Origin: Pyropia haitanensis
Lineage: Eukaryota; Rhodophyta; Bangiophyceae; Bangiales; Bangiaceae
DNA length: 64,000 nucleotides
Direction: 5' to 3'
Assembly: GCA_008729055.1 (NCBI GenBank)
Contig: SDUX01000007.1
Location: forward strand, 2,094,064-2,158,063
The notes below the pieces were generated by a model that saw nothing but the letters and a program-made list of their open reading frames with translations, was not told the DNA's origin and searched no databases. The translations under genes and the position numbers were made by a program. Below are positions 51,443 to 62,000 of this stretch, piece after piece (the first letter of the stretch is position 1; the number at the start of each line of letters is the position of its first letter).

Positions 51443-54133
51443 TGACACACCAGAGAGTTTTCCTAAGCTGAAAGTCTGAGAGTGCGCTTTCCCGTCCCGC
51501 AGCTGTGTGCCACGTAAGCGCCACGTTGCGGACCATCTTCGGAAAACCGTATGGGAATCTGCGTTGCTGAAAGCCTCTTATGTAATCGCGACCATCTCGC
51601 TCCTCCGCACACCGTCGCCGCCGTCACCGTCCAGCACCTCCGATGTTGAACACCGTACCACCCCCGTCTGCGGCTCGCCCTGGTCACCCCCACACACCGC
51701 TCATCGCCATTCCCTTCCCAACAATTGCTGCCGCCCCTCCTCCCCCTCCCTCCCCCTCCGTGGCGCCACTCCCGTCTCCTTTGAGAGGCACAAGCCCTCG
51801 TCGTCGTTGTCACGGTTGTTGTCGCCGTCGTTGTCACCGTCGCTGTCGCCGCCGTCGCCGCGGCCGTGGTCGCCACCATTGTCGCCGCCATGTCGTCGCG
51901 GCCGACCGCTATACACCCTCCCCACCCCCAGGGTCACTGCCGTGGCTGCGGCCACTGTCTGCTCCTCCGCGCCCGCCCCTCAGCCGCCGCCCTCATTCCC
52001 CCTGTGAGTTATGTCCTTGTACCTGTGCACAGAGAGTGGGGTATTCGAGCATGAGCACCGCCGACCTGGCTCAATGGCTGGGCGTACCTGCTGTATTCTC
52101 ACACCCCAGTCCCTGTGGGCGGGTGTCCTGCAAGCCACCGCCGGGCGCCCACCGACCCCACGTTCCGCCGCCATCCGCTCCTGGGCCACTCCCCACCCGA
52201 TCAGGCACCTGATTGGCCGGTGCGCCTGTTCGTCAGGCCAAGCACAAAGAACAGTGCTCTTGCAGGATCCTTTTTCAAGCGACTCGTAGCTATGTTGTAC
52301 CCGACAGACCATGATATTCCACTCCGTCGTTTGATGTGTGGTTGGTTCGTGAACAAAATTGGGCCTGTCGATGACACAAAAGGCGTCGATCCCGCGGCGC
52401 AGCCGTCGATTCCTCGAGACTCGCCCGCAGAATTAACAATCTCCACTGTTCTCCCTTGTAACCCCAATTGTGGCGCGTCGAACATCCAAGGCTCGTGTCG
52501 GGCGGTTTCCACACCACAGGGTTTTGTACCCACGCGGCCTTCGGGGCGGACCACCACCGCAACCACCAATCCCCCGCCCCCCCCCCCCCGCACCCCACTC
52601 TCCACGGCTCACCAATCTTCAGATGGTCCCGGATCTGCAGATTGGGATTCCCCAGCCGCGTCGGCCTTCCCCCCTTCGCAAGCGTCGGGGGACCCCAGCG
52701 CCGCCGCTGTGCCTGCTGCGCCCACAAAGTTGTGGGCAGGCAGCGGCGGCGGCTGGCCACAACCTCACACGCCACGTCCCACCCGCCCCCCCCCCCCTCA
52801 ACCCCCCTACGGCGCACCCGCCACCACCCCCCAGCCGCCTCGTCCAGTGAGCTGGCCACCACGGGGCCGCGCTTGCGTTTTTTTGGCGCGCTCTGCCCCC
52901 GCCGGCAGCCCCCCTTCCACCTCCACGGGTGGGGGCCACGGCCCCCGAGGCGCGAGGGAACCAACGCTGGCGCGTCCCCCACCGGGAGACACCTCTCCCG
53001 CCGCCCCCCTCGCCCTCCCGCCGCTGCTGCTGCAGCGGCCCACGCCGCTCTGCCGCGGCCGCGGCGCCCCCCCCCCAGCACACGCCGGCTGCTGGCCTCG
53101 GCGGCGCGTGACGAGCCGCGCCTCGTTGCTCGACGCCGAGGGGGGAGGCGCCCGTCGGGGGAGGAAAGGGCGGCAGCGTCGCCGCCCGCCGGCCGATCCG
53201 CGGCGCGGCGCGGCGGCTGGCCACCCGCCCCCCCCACCCTGCCACCCTGCCGCACCCCGCCCCCCCCTCCGCGTCGCCGCCGCCACCCCTTCGCCCCGCA
53301 ACCGCCGCCGGCGCTTCCCCCTCGGCGCCCCACGCCGCCGCGGGATTGGCCTGACAGTCCCCCGCCGCCCGCGTCTGCCGTCCTTGGCTGGGTGCGCGCC
53401 AGCGGTGCGCGCCGGCGCGCGGCCGGCAGCGGCGGCGGTCGTGTGGGGGGTGCGCGTGGCCGCCGTTGCGCTGCGGTTTTTTTTCCGCCCATCACCCCCA
53501 CCCCCACCGACCCGACCCGTCCACCTCCCAGTCCCACGCGACCCGTCCCCCCCCCCCCCCCCTCCCCCCCCTGGTGTTTTTTTTCTTTTTTTTTTTTCTC
53601 CTCGTTCCTGCCCGCCCTCTGCGGCTGTTATACCCTGGTCGGTCGCCGAACCCCCCTGGTCGCCGTGTGCCGCGCCGCTGTTGGCAGTGTGGGTGTTGCG
53701 TCGGCGCGGGGGTGGCCAGGCGCCGGTCGGTGGCGGGCGCGAGCGTCGGTCGTCGTCCCCCCCCCCCGCATTCCCGCACACGCCCCCCCGACTGCCTGCC
53801 GCTTCCCCCACCCTCCCGACCCCCCCCCCCCGTCGTGTGGCCCCGCCGTCTGTCTATCCCGCTTTTGTTCGCCCTCCCCCCCCGGTGGTCACGGGTGTGC
53901 GCCACGATCCGGCCGTCCTTGGGTGGGTTCTCACGCGGCCGCCGGGTCGCTCGGCACGGAGGTGGGGGGTGGCGCCGGTGGGGGTGGGTGACGTCGTCGG
54001 CGTTGGCGCCGGTGTGCGTGACGGGTGACGGGCGGCGGCGGCACCGGGTAGCAGGCGGCGGGGGCGGCTGCGGCGGCGGCGGCGGCGGGGGCGGCGGTGG
54101 CGGCGGTGGCGGCGGGGGCGGTGGAGTGGCACG
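51443..54133. other. 2.7 kb without a recognised gene
   Basis: Pyrimidine-rich on the plus strand, with long C and T runs (T-runs at 53478-53485 and 53576-53600). Long Pro-rich frames cross it on the plus strand and Gly/Arg-rich ones on the minus strand; none has a domain. It includes the presumed promoter of the Myb gene. Confidence 0.4.
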
Positions 54134-54676
54134 GTGGCGGCCGCTGGCGTGCCGCGGCGGCTGATGGAGGTGGAGCGGGATAAGCGATCCCGCGCCGACG
54201 GCCCGGCGGTGGGGGGGCGTGGCACGGACGCCGCTCCTGGCGGCGCCAAACCCCCCCCCCTACCCGTCCGCCTGCCGCCCGTCGCGCCGCTGCTGTCGTC
54301 GGTGGGGGCGGTGGGGAGAGGGGTAGGGGCGGGGGGGGGGGGGGGAGGCGCCCCCGTCGCCGACGCGACCCTACCCCGTCTCGCGCCGGTATTGTCGGCG
54401 ACAGCGGTGGGGGACTTGAGCGACCGGCGGCCACCGCCGCCGGGCGGCGGCCACCCGCTCGGTGACGGCCGCTACGCGCCGCCGGCTGTGGGCGCGGGTG
54501 GTCAGCAGCCACCACAGCGGCTGCCGCCGGTGGGGCCGCTCTTGTCGGTGGCCCCCCCGCCGGTGGGGGATGCGGGCGCCGCCGCCACCGCCGCCGCGGG
54601 TGGCCACCCCATGGTGACGATGGGCCTGTCCAGACCGCCGCCTGGCAGCGTCAGCGTTGGCGTCGGTGTGGGGGCT

Positions 54677-54718
<42 letters not shown>

Positions 54719-55756
54719 GGCGCGACGCTGCCACCGCTGGCGCGGCCGGGGGTGGGCGTCCTGGGCGCGCCCCTGCCGGGTCTGTCGGCGCTCCCGTCGC
54801 TCCCGCGGCTGTACGCAGGAGGGATTCCGCCGCTGACAGGCGCCCCTGGCGGCGGCGGCGCGGGGCTGGGCGGGCCCACCGGCAGCGCTGGCGTGGGCCT
54901 CCCGGGCGGGCTCTACTACGGGCCGCCCCCGCCGGTAGGCGTTGGCCCGCCGGCGCCGCCTCTGGGCGGCGGCGGCGTGCCCAGCGCCCCGTTGGGCGGG
55001 GGGGGGTGCCGGCCGGGCTGGGCGGCGGCCACGTGGCGGCGGCGGCCGCGGCGGCGGCGGCGGCGGCAGCGGCGCACGGTCACGGCCCCCCCCCGCTCCC
55101 GTCTGGCCTGGGCCCGCCCGTCCACTACGCGTCGGGCCCGGCGATGGTGTCGCTCAGCGAGCACGAGCAGGTGGTGTCGTCGCTGCAGGAGCAGCTGCTG
55201 CACGCGCAGCGGGAGATTGAGCGCCTGCGCGCGCGGCTGGGCGAGCTGGAGCGAAACCGCCTGGCGGCAGCGGCGGCCGCCGCGGCCGCCCCGGGGGGTG
55301 CGGCGGCCGGCCTCAAGGCGGAGCAAAAGCTCGCCGACACGCCGACGGCGGGCGGCGGCGGCGGCGGCGGCGGCGGCGCGGCGACGGGCGCCCCTCCCCC
55401 CCCGGCGGTGGCGGCGGCGGCAGCGGCGGCGGCGGCGGCGGCGGCGCCCCCCCCGCCAAAGGCCAGAGCCGCTACTGGACGCCCGAGGAGCACCAGCGCT
55501 TCCTCGACGCGATGGAGCGGTACGGCCCCAAGGACGTGCGCGCGATCGCCGCGTACGTTGGCAGCCGCAACGCGACGCAGGTGCGGACGCACTCGCAAAA
55601 GTACACGCTGCGGCTGCAGCGGGAGAACCGGGAGCTGCCACTCGCGGGCACCCGCAAGCGGAGCATGAGCGAGAGCGACCTCCGCCGCGTCGGGCGCGAC
55701 GGCGCCGAGGCGCCGGACCGGCCGTTTGGGGGGGGGGGCGCCCGCGGAGATTGTAG
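54134..55756 (+). CDS. Myb-SHAQKYF-like transcription factor, reading frame changes at homopolymers
   Basis: The Myb repeat lies at about 55470-55630: YWTPEEHQRFLDAMERYG, then VRAIAAYVGSRNATQVRTHS and QKY. The last helix carries THSQKY, a variant of the SHAQKYF signature of single-repeat Myb factors (CCA1/RVE and I-box types) that bind DNA. Upstream, in a different frame, is a leucine-rich coiled coil from about 55141 (MVSLSEHEQVVSSLQEQLLH), and before that, in a third frame, a Gly/Pro/Leu-rich N-terminus from 54134. The frame must change near a run of nine G at 54998-55006 and again near a run of eight C at 55447-55454. Introns are possible but no convincing pair is visible. The 3' end is also uncertain because of a G-run at 55728. 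Confidence 0.6.
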
Positions 55757-56180
55757 GCCCCCCGCGAGGTGCGGCGGGGCGGGGGGTGGTGGGGTTGGGG
55801 GTGGGGGTGGTGGGGTTGGGGGGGGGGTGGTGGTGCGGCTGGGGGGGGGGGGGGGGGGGGGGGGCGGGGGGAGGCGGTCGCTGAGCGTGTCTGCTTCGTT
55901 CCATCCACACGCCACGCGCGGGGGGTATGTAAAAAATCCAACAACTCGTCCACAGGGGTGCCATGCGCGCAAGTCTGGTTGCCATCCCCCACTCGCCACA
56001 GCACGCGGCCTTGCCGCCACGTCGGGCCGGCTCTTTCCGCGCCCCGCCTGCCGACCGCCGCGTCGCCTTCCTCTGGCGGCGCCATTCCCCACCGCCTCCC
56101 AACGCCCTCCTCCCCGCCACCAACCCCCCCCCCCCCCCCCCCCCCCCTCCCCACACGGCGCACCGCCGTCGGCCCCCCCC
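55757..56180. other. Convergent region with long G and C runs
   Basis: G-run of about 20 near 55840-55863 and a C-run of about 20 near 56128-56147. Between the Myb and EAPP 3' ends; no gene recognised. Confidence 0.45.
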
Positions 56181-56736
56181 TCACGCACACACGACGTGAC
56201 AAAAATGGTACACCTCCTCCGCGTCGAGCACCCCCACCGGCGTGTCACACACGCCACACCCCACCGCCCCGTACGCGTCGGCCGGCGCCGCGTCGGCGCC
56301 CGTCACGACGACGGGCACCCCGTCCAGGCGGACCACGTTGCGCACATAGACGGCGCGGTAGTGGTCGGCGTACGCGTCGTGCCGCTGCGCCGCGACGCAC
56401 AGGAGCGTAAAGCAGCAGGGGCAGCTGAGGCGGGGGGACGCGGCCGCGGCGTCGGCGGCGGCGTCGGCCGCAGCGTCGGCGGCGGCGGCGGCGGCGGCAG
56501 CGTCGGCGGCGGCGGCGTCGTCGGTCGCCGCCGTCGCCGCGTCGGCGGTGGTGGCCAACAACGACCCGCCACGGCGGCGGCGACGGCGGTGGCGGTGGCG
56601 GCCGCGGCGGCGGTCCCCGGCGGGGCGGCCGCCGACGGACGGCACCGCCAGGTGCACCGCCGCCCACCGCTCGTCGTCCCTATCCGCGTCGGGGTCGTAC
56701 AGCGCGGCCGCGTCGGCGTCCGCGTCGGCACGGGCG

Positions 56737-56774
<38 letters not shown>

Positions 56775-57015
56775 GGCGCCGCGGCCGCCGCGGTCGCCGC
56801 CGCGGTCGCGGCCGCCGCCGCCGCCGCCGGCGTCGCGGCCGCCGCCGCCGCCGCCGCCGCCGCCGTCGGTGGTGGCCCCCACGCGCGCGTCCGCGTCGGC
56901 CGTGTCGGCCGAGCCGGCCATAACCGCGGCGGCGGCGGCGCGGGTGCCGCCGCGCCCGCCGTCGACGCGGCCGCCCGCCGCGTCGCCGCGGCTGCCGCCC
57001 GCGTCGTGGGCGGCA

Positions 57016-57047
<32 letters not shown>

Positions 57048-57107
57048 ACCGCCGCCACCGCCGCCGCCGCGGGGGCGGCTGGGGGAGCAACTCCCCGACG
57101 ACGCCAT
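56181..57107 (-). CDS. EAPP: E2F-associated phosphoprotein (EAPP) homologue
   Basis: A 308-residue protein. Residues 227-308 match the conserved C-terminal EAPP domain: LSCPCCFTLLCVAAQRHDAY, then YRAVYVRNVV, and the end DAEEVYHFCHV. Cysteines at 229, 231, 232 and 237 plus the CxxC at 284/287 suggest a zinc-binding fold. Residues from 137 (YDPDADRDDERWAA) match the acidic YDP.xDD..W motif found before the domain in other EAPPs. Animal EAPP is nuclear and linked to E2F-dependent transcription and the cell cycle; its role outside animals is not established. Between these blocks lie Gly/Ala/Asp expansions absent from animal homologues. The ATG at 57107 is the first in the frame. Confidence 0.88.
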
Positions 57108-57252
57108 CCGCGCCTAGTGCCGGCGCGGTCACATGGACGCGGCACGGGGGGGGGGGGGGGGGGGGGCCGCCGCGGATGGAGCGGCACCGGCGGCGGGCGT
57201 GGCGGCGGCAGTGCCCCAAGCGGGGGATTGGCGGCGGCCGCGCTCGCCAGCG

Positions 57253-58241
57253 CAGTGGGGTCTAACCCATGAACCTCTGCGGGCAGTGCACACCCCAAAA
57301 TCAGCCGTTTTTGACCAGAGTGACACCGCGAAACGGCAGTGCGAGTGTCATTTCGAGTGCACAGCTTTGTCAGTTTGATTGCACGGAGTGCACTGCACAG
57401 GGTGCACAACAAACGTCCTGTGCGACGCAATGAGCGCATCACATGAGCACGACACAGTCGCCCGAGATGGTCATGAAAAAAATTGTATAGGACTTGGAAT
57501 CAAATAGGTAGACGCACTTGTCACTTGAAACGAGGACTCATTGTCATTGCATTGTATTTGAAATACCATTGAACTGTGTTTCTGTTGTGAGTCATCTGTT
57601 GGCCGGTCGTATGTACGTACATTGCGGCGGACGGGGGTTCTTGTGCCAGCAGCGGTCCGGAGAAGTCCTTCGGCCGTCGGTATACATGCGAGAGTGTGTA
57701 TTTCTTGTCCGTCAAGTGTTGTCGTGTGGTATTGGAAGTCTGGTTCGACACATACTGCTTTGCAATTGTATCTCGTTCATAGCAAGTCATGCACATGCAT
57801 TTCCGAGAGTCTTGCCTCGCATCCTGTCCCGCGAGATCCCTCCGAGTGGAGCGCCTCATGAGGGTGTGTCGTCGGCACCGTTGACGTGCACTGCTGTTCA
57901 CTCAGAATGACAATGCGTGCAATAAAAATGACAATGCGTGCACCGAAGAGCACGTACTTTTGCACTCCTACGGCGTCCAAGCGCGCTACGACGATGTAGG
58001 TGAGTTCCGAAGACGAGGACAAGAACAAGGAGATGCCTCAGTACATGGACCACGTCGTCGAGAAAAAAAAATGCTCCGGAACGATCCATAGGGGGGTGTA
58101 TACGGCCATTGCGTCGAGTGACAAAAAAAAAACACCTCCTACGGGGTCAAAAACGGCGATTCGGGCGGCCCTGTGCACTGTTTGTGCAATGCACTGGGCC
58201 CGATTTTGGGCCGTGCACTGGCCATGGTTTAGACCCCACTG
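57253..58241. mobile_element. hAT-like non-autonomous element, 989 bp
   Basis: The left end CAGTGGGGTCTAACCCATG and the reverse complement of the right end differ at one of the first 19 bases. A second block (GCAGTGCAC...CCCAAAATC) recurs a little further in on both sides. The outside bases read GCG|CAGTG and CACTG|CGC; the eight bases on each side (CGCCAGCG and CGCAGCGG) resemble each other with one base missing. The interior is far lower in GC than its surroundings and contains a 21-bp direct repeat (TGACAATGCGTGCA...) at about 57906-57945. No transposase motif is visible. Confidence 0.65.
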
Positions 58242-58519
58242 CGCAGCGGGCGCGGCGACAGCGCCGTGCCCCACACGCACGGACGGAGACGCGTGGGAGG
58301 CCTGTTTTTGTGCATGTGTCAAGGTTTCATTCGGACGTTGGTGGTCAGCTGTTTCGACAGTTGCGTCGTCCTTCCGTCCAGGGAAGAGAGAGAGACCGAA
58401 ACCAGGTGCAACTTTTCGTTTCAAACTGGAGTGGCTCATCAGGCGCCTCGGGTTGGGCGCCGCGCCCACCATCCCTGCGCCCGCGCCAACACACCGCCCC
58501 CCCCCCCCCCCCCCCCCCA

Positions 58520-59512
58520 TTAACCCAAAACAGGAACAGCACCCCCCACAGGCCAGTCGCCAACCCCCTCCCCCCCCCCTCCCGCTGCTGAGAACCCCCC
58601 CCCCTCCCGCTGCTGAGAACCCCCCCCCTCCCGCTGCTGAGAACCCCCCCCCTCCCTCGCCCCCTGCGCAGCCATGGTTTCCCCCCCACCCCCCCCCCCC
58701 CACGTGGCCCCGCGACGCGGCCAACGCGCGTCACGGCCGCGGCGGGCCACCCCCCCCCCCCCCCCCCCCGCCCCCGGCGCGAGCGCCCGGTGCAGCGCCG
58801 CAAACGACGGGAACGCCACGCGCAGGCCGCCCGTATCGGTCGACGGCGGAAACAGCGGCGCGTCCGCGGCGGTGGGGAAGGGCGGGCCGCCGGGGGGGGG
58901 GGGGCGGCTGCCGCCGCGGCCGGCACGGGCGGTGGCCACAACGGCGACGGCGGCGGTGACGTCGCGGCTGTATTGGCGGTGGGGGCGGCGACGGCGGTGG
59001 TGGTGGTGGTGGAGGTGGTGGTGGCGGTGGTGGTGGTGGTGGTGGTGGTGGTGGTGGCCGCGTCTGGCGGCCTCGCCCCGTCGGCGCCGGTCGTGGCGGC
59101 CGCGCCAGACAGGGCGGCGGCAAACGCCGCGGCGGCCGCCACCGCCGCCGCGCCGGCGGCCGCCACCGCCGGCGGTACGGGCGGGTCGTGCGGGTCCCCC
59201 CCCCATTCGGGAGCGCCGCGTGCGGGTCGTCCCCCCCCCCTCGGGGCGCGCACGCGCACCACCGGCGGCACCACCACCACCACCACCGGCGGTGGCGGTG
59301 GCGTCCCCCCCCTCGGCCACCCCCAGCCGCGTGCCCACCGCGCGGGCGGCGTGGCCCAGCGCGGCCGCCTCCATCGCCAGCGGCAGCGCCGCCACATCCG
59401 CCGCCGCCGGCGCGTCGGGCACGAGGATGGCGGCCGCCGCGGCGGTCGCCGCGTCGGCCAGCCGTGCCACGCGGGTGGCCACGTCGGCCAGCGACGTGGC
59501 CGGTGTGACGGC

Positions 59513-59544
<32 letters not shown>

Positions 59545-59941
59545 CGGCGGCGGCCGCCAGGGGGCCGCACCCTGTGGTGGGGGTGGTGGCGACGCCGCCG
59601 CTGGGGGGGACGGGCGCCGCACCCGTGGCGGCGGCGCCACCGCCGCCGTCGGCGGCGGCCGCGGCGGCCGCCGCGGCGGCCTGCAGCCGCACCCGCCGCG
59701 CCCAGCGGCCGAGGGAGTAGTTGCCTTCGAGCGCCGGCGCGGCGGTGAGGAGGTCCACCTTGGCCGCCAGCATCGTGGCGTACGCGCCCACGGCGGCCGC
59801 GTAGTAGCGGTCCACGGGGGGTGACCGCGGCGGCCGCCGCGCGTCGGCCGCGGGGGGCACCCCGCGGCCACCACCACCCCCACCACCCCCACCACCACCA
59901 GCGTCCGGCCCTCCACGGTCCGCCGAGGCGGTGGTGGTGGC

Positions 59942-59975
<34 letters not shown>

Positions 59976-60537
59976 GGGGCGGGGTAGGCTCCGCCCCCCC
60001 CCCCCCACCCCCCCCCCCTCCCCCCCAACGGGGTGGGCGCCGCCGCCGCGGCGGCCGCCCACCCCCCCCCAATCTCCTCGAGCGGCGCGCGGACCCACGC
60101 GGCGGCCCCCTCCGCCCCCCCCCCCTCCCCCAACAGCAGCCGGTGCAGCAGCGCCAGCGCCGCCAGCGCCACCGCCCCGTCAGCATACGCGGCGGCACGC
60201 CCCTCCCCCACCGGCGACGCCGCCGCCGCCGCCGCCGCCGCAGTGGTGGTGGTGGTGGTGGTGGTGGACGCGGCGGCGGCCGCCGCGGCGGTGGGCGCGG
60301 CCGCCGTGGCGGCGGTGGCGGCGGCGGCGAGCGCGGCGGCCAGCCGCCCGCCCGACGCGATGCCCGACCGCGCCCAAAAGCCCGGCAGCACCGCCGCGGC
60401 GGCGCGCCCACACTCGTCCGCGTCGGCGCCGGCGAGCGCGTCGGGCAGCAGCGACAGCACCTCGTCGGCCAGCTCCGCCGCCGACACGACCAGGTGCACG
60501 CCAGGCGCACGCGCGGGCTCGGTTGGCGACGGCGGGC

Positions 60538-60584
<47 letters not shown>

Positions 60585-60940
60585 TCACCGCCGCCAATGC
60601 CAACGCCGGCGGCGGCACCCCCCCACCCCCACCCGCACCCCCACCACTGGCGGCGCCACCACCAAAGCCAACGCCGGCACCACCACCCCCCCCCCCCCCC
60701 CCCCCCAACCCCCCACCGCCACCACCACCACCAAGACCGGGCCCCCCCCCTCCCCCCCCCCCCCACCCCCCCCGGCAGCTCCCCCCCCCCCGCCCCCCCC
60801 CCCCCCCCAACCACGAATCGCGCGGCGACGGCGTGGACAGCGGCGTCGTTGGCGGCGCGGCGGAGCGGCGTGCCGCGTCGGCGGCGGCGGTCGCGCCCGA
60901 CGCGACCGTCGCGGCGGGGGCGAGGAAGAAGGCGAGCCAC
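58520..60940 (-). CDS. ANTH-domain protein (AP180/HIP1-like), Ala/Gly-expanded
   Basis: The 806-residue minus-strand frame contains spaced blocks matching the ANTH domain, which binds phosphoinositides and clathrin during endocytosis. Residues about 152-190 hold VSAAELADEVLSLLPDALAG. Residues about 255-290 hold ALAALALLHRLLLGEG, the strongly conserved Leu-His-Arg-Leu-Leu helix of ANTH domains. Residues about 376-411 hold YYAAAVGAYATMLAAKVDLL and then LEGNYSLGRW, like the family's yaryL..K......f.GNfSl. The N-terminal KxxKH lipid-binding motif is not visible, so the first exon may be missing or in another frame. Between the blocks are long Ala, Gly and Thr runs. The distal end passes through homopolymers and a tandem repeat, so the C-terminus is unreliable. 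Confidence 0.45.
58570..58655. repeat. Tandem repeat of about 25-27 bp, three copies
   Basis: The unit CTCCCGCTGCTGAGAACC followed by a C-run is repeated three times, with C-runs of different length. The C-run length changes the reading frame between copies on the minus strand (SQQRE in two copies, FSAAG in the third). Confidence 0.85.
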
Positions 60941-61058
60941 GACTCGGCCCAGGTGGGTGCGGGTCGGGGGGGGGGGGGGGGCGGGGGGGGCGGGGGGGGG
61001 GGGGAGTCACCATCGCGGCACGCGAGGGACGCCGCCCACCCGCTGCCGCCGCCGCCGC

Positions 61059-61127
<69 letters not shown>

Positions 61128-61965
61128 TGACGCTGACGCTGCCGCTGCCGCTGCCGCGGTCGCCGCCGCCGCCGCCGCCGCCGCTGACGCTGACGCTGCG
61201 GCTGCCGCTGCCGCGGTCGCCGCGGTCGCCGCGGTCGCCGCGGTCGTCGCCGCCCCTCACACCCCCCCCCCCCCCCACCGTCGGGGGTGGCACCCCCCCG
61301 CCCCCACCGCCCCGCCCGCCCGTCCCCCCCACCGCCCGTGCCGCCGCGCCACGACCCGCCGGCGGCGGCGGCCGTCTCCCCCACCGCCGCGGCCGCCAAC
61401 GCAACCGGCCGCCGACGACGCGACCGCGGGGCGGCGCGCGGGGAGCGCGGCGTTGAGGGGGGGGGGTGGGGGGGAGGAGGGGCGGGTGCCGCGGCGGCCC
61501 CACTGTGCACGCCGGCACGCCAACGGCGGGCTCGACTCGGCGCCGCGGCGGAGCGTGTGGGCGGCCGCTGGGGGGGGGGTGGGTGGGGGAGCGGGAGGGC
61601 AGGGGGCGGGCGGGGGGGGGAGGGGGGGGTGGAGCGGGGATGGCAGGGCGGGTCGCGGGTCGCGCGGGGGGGGTGGGGGGGGGGGGTGGGGGCCGGCCGC
61701 CGCGCGGCCGTGCCGACGACTGACACGCCCGCCGCGACGCGCGCGCGCGCGGCGGGCGGCGCGGGGGCGTGGCGCGGCCGCCCGCGGCGGGCGCGGCGCG
61801 TGGACGCGTCCGCCGCGTCCCCCCCCGCGGCAGTCCCGCGTCGACAGTCCCGCTTGTCAGCGGGGGCAGTCCCCCCCCCCCCCCCCGCCGCGCGGGGGGC
61901 GGTCCGCCGCCGCTGGCCGCCGTCGATTTTCAAAACGTTTCACACCACGTCGTGCTCGTCCACAC

Positions 61966-62000
<35 letters not shown>

